Below are positions 16,795-24,544 of a stretch of DNA of 27,094 nucleotides, piece by piece. The stretch spans positions 1-27,094 of the IMG/VR virus record IMGVR_UViG_3300043772_002529, one strand, 5' to 3'. Position 1 is the stretch's first letter; each line of letters begins with the position of its first letter. The stretch comes from a virus. The position numbers and the translations under genes were made by a program. The notes under the pieces were generated by a model. The model was not told the DNA's origin. It worked only from the letters and a program-made list of their open reading frames with translations, and did no database searches.

Positions 16795-16825
16795 CAAAGA
16801 TATATGTTTTATTTGGATTTACAAA
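16795..16825 (-). promoter_or_regulatory. Bacteroidota-type promoter for the DUF2927-like gene
   Basis: Minus strand TTTG (16825-16822), 19 nt, TATCTTTG (16802-16795), start near 16788 and 23 nt before the ATG. Confidence 0.7.
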
Positions 16826-16847
16826 ACATTTTTTGAAATTTTTTTGT

Positions 16848-16902
16848 GATTCCGAATGGATTCGAACCATTGACCTACTGCTTAGAAGGCAACCATTGAA
16901 TC
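16848..16902 (-). pseudogene. Truncated tRNA-Arg(TCT) lacking a D arm
   Basis: T arm AATGG, loop TTCGAAT, CCATT and anticodon stem GTTGC/GCAGT with loop CTTCTAA (TCT) are intact. The D arm is missing: GATTC, which may be the old D stem, now stands where the acceptor 5' strand should be and pairs with GAATC. 55 nt in all. A deletion derivative, or a minimal tRNA-like RNA. Confidence 0.6.
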
Positions 16903-16982
16903 ATAATACAAAATTACATATTAATTTTTAATATATACAACTTTTTATTAGAATTTTTTTTTCTATCCATATATTTATTAAT

Positions 16983-17345
16983 ATGGAAAATAAAATTTGT
17001 ACTTTATGTAATGAAGAAAAAACTATAACAGAATTCTATCAACAAAAAGATAGAAAAACTGGTTCATCACAATGTAAACAATGTTTTAATCAATATTGTA
17101 TTGAACGTTGGAAACAAAGAAAAATTGATGCTATCAAATATAAAGGTGGTTCATGTATTGACTGTAATGTTACTTACCCAGATGTACCTTATGTTATATT
17201 TGATTTTCACCATTTAGACCCAAACGAAAAAGATGTCGATTGGAGTAAACTTCGTTTACGTTCATGGGATAAAATTGTCAAAGAACTTGATAAATGTGTA
17301 TTGTTATGTTCTAATTGTCATAGAATACGACATCATATTCAGTAG
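16983..17345 (+). CDS. HNH endonuclease with N-terminal zinc ribbon
   Basis: A 120-residue protein. Residues 6-40 form a zinc ribbon (CTLCNEEK...CKQCFNQYC). The HNH core follows: GGSCIDCNVTY, then VIFDFHHLDPNEKD with the catalytic His pair, and CVLLCSNCHRIRHH, with CxxC pairs binding zinc. It resembles the C-terminal half of the endonuclease at 13215-13838. An ATATTTAT box lies directly before the ATG. The stop codon overlaps the 3' end of the convergent tRNA-Arg, as expected of a homing gene placed at a tRNA. Confidence 0.88.
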   Translation: MENKICTLCNEEKTITEFYQQKDRKTGSSQCKQCFNQYCIERWKQRKIDAIKYKGGSCIDCNVTYPDVPYVIFDFHHLDPNEKDVDWSKLRLRSWDKIVKELDKCVLLCSNCHRIRHHIQ

Positions 17346-17414
17346 CCCCACCTAGAATCGAACTAGGAACTAATCTTTAGAAGAGATTCGTTATATCCAT
17401 TTAACTATGGAGCC
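17344..17414 (-). tRNA. tRNA-Arg(TCT)
   Basis: Canonical: acceptor GGCTCCA/TGGGGCT, D arm GTTA/TAAC, anticodon stem AATCT/AGATT with loop CTTCTAA (TCT), T arm CCTAG/CTAGG. A second Arg(TCT) besides 11945-12015. The 3' end overlaps the HNH stop codon. Confidence 0.92.
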
Positions 17415-17417
17415 ATG

Positions 17418-17450
17418 TCCGTAGCTACTATCCAGCTGAGCTACGGAACC
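17418..17450 (-). pseudogene. 5' fragment of a tRNA
   Basis: GGTTCCG, TA, then GCTCAGCTGGATAG is the 5' acceptor strand and D arm of a class I tRNA, but the sequence then stops. Instead AGCTACGGA follows and pairs with TCCGTAGCT, making a 9-bp hairpin. Probably what remains after deletion; it abuts tRNA-Arg. Confidence 0.6.
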
Positions 17451-17456
17451 ATTTAG

Positions 17457-17633
17457 TTAAATCTTTTTAACTTCGTATTTATGTCCAGAATCCGAGTTGA
17501 GCTGAAATGTATCTTTCATTTTTTCCGCTTCTTTTTCTGTATCAAATTCCCATATTTCACCTTGACTATCTAATAAAATAACCGGGACTCTTTTTTTATT
17601 TTCCGTTTTTACATGTTTAACAATTACATACAT
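17457..17633 (-). CDS. 58-residue small soluble protein
   Basis: ATG 17633 to TAA 17457, beginning MYVIVKHVKT. A beta-rich N-terminal half (KRVPVILLDSQGEIWEF) is followed by a charged helix (DTEKEAEKMKDTF) and SGHKYEVKKI. It is compact, without cysteines or membrane segments. It lies 6 nt upstream of the tRNA fragment. Small proteins of this layout are common in phages but without known function. No promoter box is clear. Confidence 0.6.
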   Translation of the reverse strand: MYVIVKHVKTENKKRVPVILLDSQGEIWEFDTEKEAEKMKDTFQLNSDSGHKYEVKKI

Positions 17634-17741
17634 AGCTTATCTTTTTTATTCAATTATGAGTAATTGATTTTGTTTTGTCAAATTAAATATTAAATTTTCC
17701 ACCTAAATTTTTAATCTTTTTTCCCTTAACAAAATCTAATA

Positions 17742-17769
17742 TAAAACAAAATAGGAACCGAAGTTCCTA
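17742..17769 (-). terminator. Intrinsic terminator with UUCG loop
   Basis: Minus strand TAGGAAC, loop TTCG, GTTCCTA, then TTTTGTTTT. It ends the transcript of the virion genes above 17857. The stretch 17770-17856 holds no clear gene. Confidence 0.88.
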
Positions 17770-17856
17770 CTTTGCTAGATAATTAACACCTCCTTCTTTT
17801 GTCGGTTTATCCTTACCGGACAACTACATCCAGTAAGTATTTTTGAGACATTATCC

Positions 17857-19263
17857 TTATCTCATTGTTTTTCTTTTTATTTCTTTCAAACTCAATCTAA
17901 TGTTTCTTGAAAGAGATTCCTCAAGTTGTGTTCCTGCTTGTTGTGATGCTTTATTTTCTTCGGCATTAGGGCTAAATCTATTTGTTGATGTATTTAATTC
18001 TCTTAACATTGTTTCATAATCTTTTCCACCAACACCAAGGAAACCTTTTAGATTTACTCTACCACATTTTCTAACCAATTTTTTTAATGTTGTTAAAGTA
18101 TCAAAATATTCATTCTCACCACCTTTATAATTACTACTATAAGTTTGGTTCATTGAATCAGCACATTCAGCATCATCATTAGATGCCATACAAGCATGTA
18201 ATACTGTTATTGCAGCTCTACACGAATCTTTATCAGCATATTGACTTTGAACATCTTTTATTGCTCTTTTAGCTTGTCTTCCAGACGCTGAGGTTTTTAC
18301 AAATTCTTTATAATCTGAAACATTTATACCTTGTTTTCTTGCTTCTTCTTTTTGTTTTGCATTCATTGGCCAAATTTCTCTATCACCTTCAATCTCATTT
18401 GCATATTTTAATAAGACATCGTCACAATCACCACCTTGACAAAGTTTTTTAACTGAAGTTGGGTTTTTCGCCTCCTGTGTTCCAGGTAAAGCAGCATCTC
18501 TTGTATAACCCATTCTTTTTAACATTGCCTCAACTTCATCTGGAATGTCAAAACCTCTTTCTTCACCACCTAAACTTACCCAAATAAAATATTTTCCTGG
18601 TTCTGTAAATTCTTGTTTTAAACCATCCAATGATGTTTTTTTAATATATTGTTTTTTATCATTTACACCCATACCAGTATTCAAATCAACAGGTTCATAT
18701 AGTGTTCCGATTCCAGATTTTGGTCTAACTTTTGTATAACTAAAATCGGTTTCTTTAGCCCCACTTGGACCAACAAGTTCTTCAACTCTAATTGATTGTT
18801 CGGCCGAAAGATTTTTAACATCAGATACAAAACTTTCACCTCTTTTTAATTCTGGACATACTAACTGATTTTCAGAATATGGTTTTTCTTTATTTCCAGT
18901 ATCTTGTTTTACAAGTAAAAAAGCTCCTTTTGAATTTCTTTTGGCAAATACAAAAAATCTAAGATCATTTAACATAAATGATACATATTGGTCACCGGCG
19001 TTGACATTATTAACACCAGAATTTCTTAATTTTTGAATATTCTCTGGTTTAATATTTCCGATTTTACTTATATTTTTAGCCCCTTTATTCGTTAAACAAC
19101 CAGCAGGTCCTGAAATCCAGGTTAGCCATTCTTCTGGTGTTTTAAAAGAAATAGCACTATCTTGTTCATTTAATATTTGTTCAGAAATAAGTGGTTTTAC
19201 ATCACCCATTTTTGTTTCAAGAAGTCCAAGCATTCTTTTAATTTCTAAATTAACATTTTTCAT
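17857..19263 (-). CDS. Large probable virion protein with N-terminal leader
   Basis: A 468-residue soluble protein. The N-terminus (MKNVNLEIKRMLGLLE..., then LISEQ) is a leader of the hydrophobic-x-Glu type. The body has no transmembrane segment. It has several cysteines (CLTNKG near 53, CQGGDCDD near 275, CRAAITVLHAC near 340, CGR near 394) that may bind metal or form disulfides, and a basic C-terminus (SLKEIKRKTMR). No catalytic motif was recognised. It is last in a minus-strand run of genes (24538 to 17857) that share leaders and spacing, so a head or tail component is likely. Confidence 0.65.
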   Translation of the reverse strand: MKNVNLEIKRMLGLLETKMGDVKPLISEQILNEQDSAISFKTPEEWLTWISGPAGCLTNKGAKNISKIGNIKPENIQKLRNSGVNNVNAGDQYVSFMLNDLRFFVFAKRNSKGAFLLVKQDTGNKEKPYSENQLVCPELKRGESFVSDVKNLSAEQSIRVEELVGPSGAKETDFSYTKVRPKSGIGTLYEPVDLNTGMGVNDKKQYIKKTSLDGLKQEFTEPGKYFIWVSLGGEERGFDIPDEVEAMLKRMGYTRDAALPGTQEAKNPTSVKKLCQGGDCDDVLLKYANEIEGDREIWPMNAKQKEEARKQGINVSDYKEFVKTSASGRQAKRAIKDVQSQYADKDSCRAAITVLHACMASNDDAECADSMNQTYSSNYKGGENEYFDTLTTLKKLVRKCGRVNLKGFLGVGGKDYETMLRELNTSTNRFSPNAEENKASQQAGTQLEESLSRNIRLSLKEIKRKTMR

Positions 19264-19282
19264 TTTCTTATATATTTAAATT

Positions 19283-20149
19283 TTATAATTCACCACAAAT
19301 ATCAGAAATATCGGATGTGGTTATTTTACTTTTTTTAATTTCACTTTGAACCAATTTATCAAGTTCATCATCATATTTACCTGTTTGTTCAAGACCTAAA
19401 CATCCTTGAAGTTTTTTAATCTGGCCACCAGAAATTCCATCTTTACATCCTTTATAAAACTCACCAGAACAAACAACATAAGATAGATCATCATCTTTTT
19501 CCGTTTCTGAACCCTTATTACCCCCACCTGGATCACGAAGACCTTCGTCCTCTTTGGTTTTATTTTCAATTTTTTTATAACCTGGAACATCTCCATCAAC
19601 TTCCATTGTTTTCTTTACAGCACCTGATAAACCATTCATTACAATTGTGTCAAAATTTTGATAAACCTCATCCATCAAAACTTCACCCAAGTCTTGAGTA
19701 TAAAGTTTTTCATATTCTTTTTTAACTTTACAATAATCACCAATTGATCTTATTTTCTTTAATAATTTTGTTACAGTTTCATTATATGTTCCCCAATCCA
19801 TCCCCAATGTGTACCAATCACTCCAATTAAAAGACTTATTTAATTTTTTTGCAATATATTGATAATCATTTGGGTTGTTAAATGTTTTTAATTTACTAGA
19901 AGTTGGTATATCACACCCTTTATTGATTTGACTAAAAGCATCTTTACTTTTTTGTCCGGTTAATGAATCCCAATTTTTATAAAGTGCCGCAGCACCACCA
20001 GCCGCAAGACCAATACCAAGTAATGTCAAAAAAAACTCGTTTAGTGGTTCTTTATCCTCCTTTAGATACAATTGGTTTGTTGCTTTTTTGTGCATTTCAA
20101 GGATTCTCTGTTTCTCATATTGATCCAAAAAATATAAAGGTTTTTTCAT
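19283..20149 (-). CDS. Probable virion protein with C-terminal peptidoglycan-binding-like domain
   Basis: A 288-residue protein. The N-terminus (MKKPLYFLDQYEKQRILEMH) is the EK-x-x-IL-x-x-H leader also seen in 20760-21335. A short hydrophobic segment (FFLTLLGIGLAAGGAAALY, about 39-58) follows a possible L-x-E site. The middle is Lys/Asp-rich. The C-terminal 50 residues (GGQIKKLQGCLGLEQTGKYD, then DELDKLV) look like a PG_binding_1 repeat. This would suit a virion protein that contacts the cell wall. Its ATG overlaps the stop of the upstream gene (20146), so the two are coupled. Confidence 0.65.
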   Translation of the reverse strand: MKKPLYFLDQYEKQRILEMHKKATNQLYLKEDKEPLNEFFLTLLGIGLAAGGAAALYKNWDSLTGQKSKDAFSQINKGCDIPTSSKLKTFNNPNDYQYIAKKLNKSFNWSDWYTLGMDWGTYNETVTKLLKKIRSIGDYCKVKKEYEKLYTQDLGEVLMDEVYQNFDTIVMNGLSGAVKKTMEVDGDVPGYKKIENKTKEDEGLRDPGGGNKGSETEKDDDLSYVVCSGEFYKGCKDGISGGQIKKLQGCLGLEQTGKYDDELDKLVQSEIKKSKITTSDISDICGEL

Positions 20150-20394
20150 AATAATGTATTTGCTTTTCCTCTTGTTAATTTATTTAAAGATTTCCAGGTT
20201 ACTTTATAGTCAATTTGATTTGCAACACTCCTTGTAAGTCCGGTTTCCCACTTTGTTACAGTCGGATAACCATTGCCACCACCAGAAGTCGCCGTTGATC
20301 CACCACCTTCTTCTTGTTCATCAATTTCACCTTCGCTTTTATCACTAAAAGTAAATTTTTGCATAATTGAAATTAAATCTTCAAGATTATCCAT
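20146..20394 (-). CDS. 82-residue protein, translationally coupled
   Basis: Begins MDNLEDLISIMQKF. It has an acidic first half, a Gly/Ser-rich linker (EEGGGSTATSGGGNGYP), and a basic C-terminal tail (KVTWKSLNKLTRGKANTLL). The ATATTTAT box is about 20 nt upstream. It overlaps the next gene by 4 nt. It looks like a small adaptor or structural peptide; no family is recognised. Confidence 0.6.
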   Translation of the reverse strand: MDNLEDLISIMQKFTFSDKSEGEIDEQEEGGGSTATSGGGNGYPTVTKWETGLTRSVANQIDYKVTWKSLNKLTRGKANTLL

Positions 20395-20445
20395 AGAATA
20401 TCTTTTAATATAAATATACCTATGGTATGAAAAAAAATATAAGGA

Positions 20446-20757
20446 TTAAAAACTTTCTACCTTTGGTAGTTTTTCTGGATATACAATATAATATTCGTTT
20501 AGGAAAGAAAAAAGAGTATCTTCATCTATTGTCGGAAATTCATCTTCAAAATCATCCTCGTCTTCAAAATCATCATCCAATGTATTAAAAAAATCGTAAC
20601 TTTCTTCAATTAGATTATATCCAAATTCTTTTGACTCATCCAAATTGATAATATCATTTCTTACCTCATCCTCTGAATCAATTGTAAGACGAAATGTAAT
20701 TTCCATCCTTTTTGTATCTTCATAAATGTAATAAGAAACAATTTCTCTAACTTCCAT
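20446..20757 (-). CDS. 103-residue acidic protein
   Basis: Begins MEVREIVSYYIYEDTKRMEI, a beta-rich start, followed by a very acidic stretch (DDDFEDEDDFEDEFP, about 64-78) and an amphipathic C-terminal helix. It starts 2 nt after the upstream gene ends, so the two are probably one operon. Acidic phage proteins can mimic DNA, but nothing specific supports that here. Function unknown. Confidence 0.6.
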   Translation of the reverse strand: MEVREIVSYYIYEDTKRMEITFRLTIDSEDEVRNDIINLDESKEFGYNLIEESYDFFNTLDDDFEDEDDFEDEFPTIDEDTLFSFLNEYYIVYPEKLPKVESF

Positions 20758-20759
20758 TA

Positions 20760-21335
20760 TTATTTGATAATTCTTTTAAACATACTAAGAGATTCATCAA
20801 GTTTTACAATGAAATCTTCTTTTAAATCATCTGGAACATCTTTAATTAGATCAATAGATAATTTATTATCAAAATCAATTTCATCATCTTCATCGATTTC
20901 ATATTCTTCATCATCTAAATAATCATCTTCAATAGCCATCATATCGGAGAAATCTTCCTCATCATCATAGTATGGATCATACATACTTCGGTCTTTATAG
21001 TCATCAGAATTTCCAGTAGAAAAGAATTCATATTCATCATCTCTATCCTCAACATCATCAAAATCTACGGTTCCATTTTTTAAATCATCTGGACCGTCAG
21101 CAATCTTATCAAGAGGAATGTGTGACTCATTTATTCCAACATTTGTATAAGGTTTAACATTACCTTTATTTGATACAACAATACCACCCTTATCATTCGC
21201 AAAATCTTGAACATATAATGGTTGTGTATTTGATTGTTGTCCAAATTGTGTTACATAACCATCATATATTGTTTTGTGTTGATCCAAAATATTATTTTTT
21301 TCGGTTTGTGACATTTTAAAGAAATATTGGTTCAT
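20760..21335 (-). CDS. 191-residue acidic probable virion protein
   Basis: The N-terminus (MNQYFFKMSQTEKNNILDQH) is the EK-x-x-IL-x-x-H leader shared with 19283-20149. The second half is dominated by Asp and Glu (DEEDFSDMMAIEDDYLDDEE). The C-terminus (FIVKLDESLSMFKRIIK) is amphipathic. No membrane segments. The pairing with another very acidic product immediately downstream suggests they act together, for example as internal scaffold-like head proteins. That is inference. Confidence 0.6.
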   Translation of the reverse strand: MNQYFFKMSQTEKNNILDQHKTIYDGYVTQFGQQSNTQPLYVQDFANDKGGIVVSNKGNVKPYTNVGINESHIPLDKIADGPDDLKNGTVDFDDVEDRDDEYEFFSTGNSDDYKDRSMYDPYYDDEEDFSDMMAIEDDYLDDEEYEIDEDDEIDFDNKLSIDLIKDVPDDLKEDFIVKLDESLSMFKRIIK

Positions 21336-21348
21336 ATTTTGTTTTTTT

Positions 21349-21657
21349 TTAAAAATTTTTATTGAGAATATCTCTCTTTGTTCTTACGAGAACAATTTTA
21401 TTTTCGGTTAGCGATTCTTCACTACCATCAATTTGAACTATTTTTTTCCAGCTATCAGCACCATCAATTAAAGCGAGTTTTGATCCACCAACCCATTCAA
21501 CATAATATATTTTGTCTCCTTGGACCTCACTAACGGATTTAACTTTACCTGGTGTTCCTGGATTTACTGGTGAATATGGATCATCCATTATAACACAAAT
21601 CACCTTGTCCCCAACTTCTAGTGGAGCGTTATTTTCATATTTTATTTTCTTTGCCAT
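21349..21657 (-). CDS. 102-residue protein with a KOW/SH3-like barrel
   Basis: Begins MAKKIKYENNAPLEVG. Residues 15-70 (GDKVICVIMDDPYSPVNPG, then TPGKVKSVSEVQGDKIYYVEW) have the turn pattern and Gly/Val placement of an SH3-like or KOW barrel: GDKV at the first strand and PGKV at the turn. The C-terminal tail is charged. A short region shared with the divergent gene at 21691 carries ATATTTAT boxes in both directions. Function unknown; binding of RNA or protein is plausible. Confidence 0.6.
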   Translation of the reverse strand: MAKKIKYENNAPLEVGDKVICVIMDDPYSPVNPGTPGKVKSVSEVQGDKIYYVEWVGGSKLALIDGADSWKKIVQIDGSEESLTENKIVLVRTKRDILNKNF

Positions 21658-21690
21658 ACAAATATAAATATAACGAAATATTTATTTAGT

Positions 21691-22311
21691 ATGAAAATAA
21701 TAGTAAAAGAATCTCAATATAGAAAACTAATTCTTGAAGAAAGAAAAATTATGTTTGAAAAAAAGTTAGAAAATATGAAAAACTTCTTTGGGGAATTAAG
21801 TGAAAACATCAAAAACCAGATTGGTTTGGATTTAACCTTTTTATCTACTTGGGGTGTAACTATTGCCGGATTTGTAAAACCAGTTCAAGATTTTATTGCA
21901 AATAAATTTGACGGAATATCACCTGACGATTTAGTGTTAATGTCTGTTGGTTTAATTTTGGTATATTATCAAAATAATAAAGAAAAATTAAAAAGTGTTT
22001 TAGACGAAATAAAAGAAAGAAACCTAGTTGAGGTATTTGATGATACATTAAAAGTCGGTGAAAGATTAAGAAATGTGTTCGTTAAATTTATAGAAAGTTT
22101 AGCAATACCTACTTTAAAATATTCTAATATATTGGCATATACTTTTATTATCCCACTAATTGGTGATTTGTTTAATTTAGTCCAAGGTGAATCAGATATG
22201 GTTAATCCAATTGATGTTGTAAAAAGAATTGGTGGATATATTGTTTTAAATTTGAGTGGTGAAATTGTTAAAAGAATTTTACTTGCAATTGTAAGGAGAT
22301 TTAAATCTTAA
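21691..22311 (+). CDS. Membrane-associated probable virion protein
   Basis: A 206-residue protein beginning MKIIVKESQYRKLILEERK, a leader ending near I-L-E-E. Hydrophobic segments lie at about 50-65, 88-100, 144-160 and 182-200, with a Lys/Arg-rich C-terminus (KRILLAIVRRFKS), so it could span the membrane several times. The plus-strand gene converges with 22308 and overlaps it by 4 nt. The ATATTTAT box is just upstream of the ATG. A membrane-active virion or ejection protein is a guess. Confidence 0.6.
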   Translation: MKIIVKESQYRKLILEERKIMFEKKLENMKNFFGELSENIKNQIGLDLTFLSTWGVTIAGFVKPVQDFIANKFDGISPDDLVLMSVGLILVYYQNNKEKLKSVLDEIKERNLVEVFDDTLKVGERLRNVFVKFIESLAIPTLKYSNILAYTFIIPLIGDLFNLVQGESDMVNPIDVVKRIGGYIVLNLSGEIVKRILLAIVRRFKS

Positions 22312-22715
22312 TATTTAAATCCTGGATCAAAAAACACCCCAAATTCCAGTTTTTCAAAATTGTCACCATATAAATCACAAGTATATAATAAAACACCTCT
22401 TAAAGAAGAATATGTGTTTTTTAATTGTAAATTTTCGGTCAAACCAACAACACTACCTTTATATATTTTAGTTTTTAATTTGACAATTTCTTGACTAATA
22501 TTTTCTGGTTCAAAATCACATTCCGGACAATCTACATCATTTATTTTTATTTCAAATATAAGTTCATTAACCTTGTTTTTTTCTCTATCATAAACAACAT
22601 CACCCGTTATTATAGATACATTACTCCCATATTCAGAAAGTAATCCAGATTTTGCAAGGATTAGACTTTTTAACATCTCAATTTTTTTTAATATATTTTC
22701 TGGAATATTCTTCAT
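22308..22715 (-). CDS. 135-residue protein, unknown function
   Basis: Begins MKNIPENILKKIEMLKSLIL. A leucine-rich helix is followed by a beta-rich domain with three Cys (CPEC and YTCD), a possible metal site. It overlaps the upstream gene by 4 nt, so it is coupled to the large HELRH protein at 22712-24538. No family is recognised. Confidence 0.6.
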   Translation of the reverse strand: MKNIPENILKKIEMLKSLILAKSGLLSEYGSNVSIITGDVVYDREKNKVNELIFEIKINDVDCPECDFEPENISQEIVKLKTKIYKGSVVGLTENLQLKNTYSSLRGVLLYTCDLYGDNFEKLEFGVFFDPGFKY

Positions 22716-24538
22716 TTTTTTTCTTTTATAATTATTTCCATAACTTTTTTTGTTTCATCGTCTGTTAAGTTATGAATATCTTTATTTTTCTCAAACCAAT
22801 TTTTCATAACAGTTATAAATGGTTTTTTTGTCATTTTTGACATTCTTTTAAAACCAAAAATCTGAGCATCAATTTCTTCTGGTTGTGTATAATATTTAAA
22901 CGAATCCGTTTCTTCTGGTTGATCCAAATCGTAAAGACTATTTAATTTTTGATAAACATGTCTTAATTCGTGTCCAACCAACTCATTTAATTCGCCAACA
23001 ATATCATAAATTAATTTTTGTTTATTTGTTGGGTTATATTTTATTTTAATTGATATTGTATCCTCATCCCTCCAATAGTCAGCATTTAATATAAAATCGT
23101 CTATTTTTCTATCTTGTTCAATCTCCAATTCAAAACCAATTGGTATTGGTAGATCGGTAAATTCATAGAACATATTATCATTATCCAATTCTTCAGGTAG
23201 ATAAAATGTTCCTTCCTCATTTTCTTTGAAAACTTTTACGACATCTCTAACGATTGTTCTAATAATATTTCTTAATTCTGATTTATTTCTTTCTAAAATA
23301 ATATCATTTTTAATCTCTTCTATTTCAACAACCAAATCACCATTTCCTTTTATAACTCTATGATACATACCTTTTGGTATGAAGATTGTCTCACCTTCTT
23401 TTAATTGTTTTGGTATTTGATTATCCATCTGAAACTTCCAACCATTTGATTTTATTACTTTAACATTTCTGTCTAATTCATCAAAATGCCATTTTAACTC
23501 ATCATTATCTAAACTTTCTTTAAATAATCTTGTTTTCTTTCCATTTTCTTTGATTTCATCAAAAGGTAATTCATCATCTTCTTTTCCTTTTTTTTCTGGT
23601 AGTGGTGGATCCAATAAAAATTTCTCATTTAACCAATGTCTTAATTCATTCTCAACGAAAAATTCTGGAACCTCCTCATCATCTGATTTTTCTGATGCAA
23701 TTTCTGCAATATATCTAGCAAACTTAACTTTTAGTTTATCATCAAGCATTGTCATAAGTCCATCAGATATAAAAAATATTTTTGATAATGGGTCGTCAAT
23801 TCCTAACTCACCCTCAACCAAATTAAAAATTTTCATTATTGTTTTTCCCCACCAAGTTTTATAACCGGTTGTTTCTTCAATTCCAGGTCTAAACACTTTA
23901 TTAAACGCTCGTAATAATGATCCGGTAAAACCCACAATTGATAATTGTGGAAAAAACCAAGGAAGCAATCTTAATATTGCTTTATATCCTCCTTCACCAA
24001 TATGTTGATATAATCTTTTTGCTTTTGCGTTTGTTACAATTTCTTTTAACTGACCGAATGTTATTTTTCCTTGAGCTTTACAAAATTTTTTTGCATCACA
24101 AATATTTTTGATTGCTCTTTCGGATGGCTCAATTTCTTCATTTAAACGATTATCCGTAGTATAGTCTAACTTAAATAACGGTCTTTTATTAAAATTAATT
24201 CTAATATTAAACTTATCTGGATCATATTCTATATACTGACCATCTTGTAATTGTAGAATATTTTCACCTTTTAATAAAATCAAATCTTCAATAAAATTAG
24301 TTCTTATATTATTTGGTTCAGTATCAATAAAAAAACTAACAGTTGCTTGTGAATTTAAAAGTTCCTCTTTTGGTATGTATTTGTTGACAGAACTTTTTGG
24401 TGTTATTGCAATACCATATAATTTAAGATTTATTTTTTTCTTATATTTTTCATAAAATAATGGTTCACACGCTTTTTTTAAAAAGGCGTTAAATAACATT
24501 ATATATTTTTTATTAATAAATCTTTCGTATGGTGTCAT
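22712..24538 (-). CDS. Large virion-associated protein with cupin-like and HExxH metallopeptidase domains
   Basis: A 608-residue protein. The first 330 residues form a conserved-looking helical domain (SERAIKNICDAKKFCKAQGK, GEGGYKAILRLLPWFFPQ, WWGKTIMKIFNL, FFISDGLMTMLDDK). At about 370-411 a cupin-like stretch follows (GETIFIPKGMYHRVIKGNGD). The C-terminus has the zinc-peptidase motif HELRH (523-527), with a third ligand probably at Glu554 or Glu555 (TQPEEIDA). The order suggests a peptidase domain added to a structural protein. Substrate unknown; prohead processing or cell-wall entry are both possible. It leads a run of coupled genes with 22308-22715. Confidence 0.7.
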   Translation of the reverse strand: MTPYERFINKKYIMLFNAFLKKACEPLFYEKYKKKINLKLYGIAITPKSSVNKYIPKEELLNSQATVSFFIDTEPNNIRTNFIEDLILLKGENILQLQDGQYIEYDPDKFNIRINFNKRPLFKLDYTTDNRLNEEIEPSERAIKNICDAKKFCKAQGKITFGQLKEIVTNAKAKRLYQHIGEGGYKAILRLLPWFFPQLSIVGFTGSLLRAFNKVFRPGIEETTGYKTWWGKTIMKIFNLVEGELGIDDPLSKIFFISDGLMTMLDDKLKVKFARYIAEIASEKSDDEEVPEFFVENELRHWLNEKFLLDPPLPEKKGKEDDELPFDEIKENGKKTRLFKESLDNDELKWHFDELDRNVKVIKSNGWKFQMDNQIPKQLKEGETIFIPKGMYHRVIKGNGDLVVEIEEIKNDIILERNKSELRNIIRTIVRDVVKVFKENEEGTFYLPEELDNDNMFYEFTDLPIPIGFELEIEQDRKIDDFILNADYWRDEDTISIKIKYNPTNKQKLIYDIVGELNELVGHELRHVYQKLNSLYDLDQPEETDSFKYYTQPEEIDAQIFGFKRMSKMTKKPFITVMKNWFEKNKDIHNLTDDETKKVMEIIIKEKK

Positions 24539-24544
24539 AATTAA

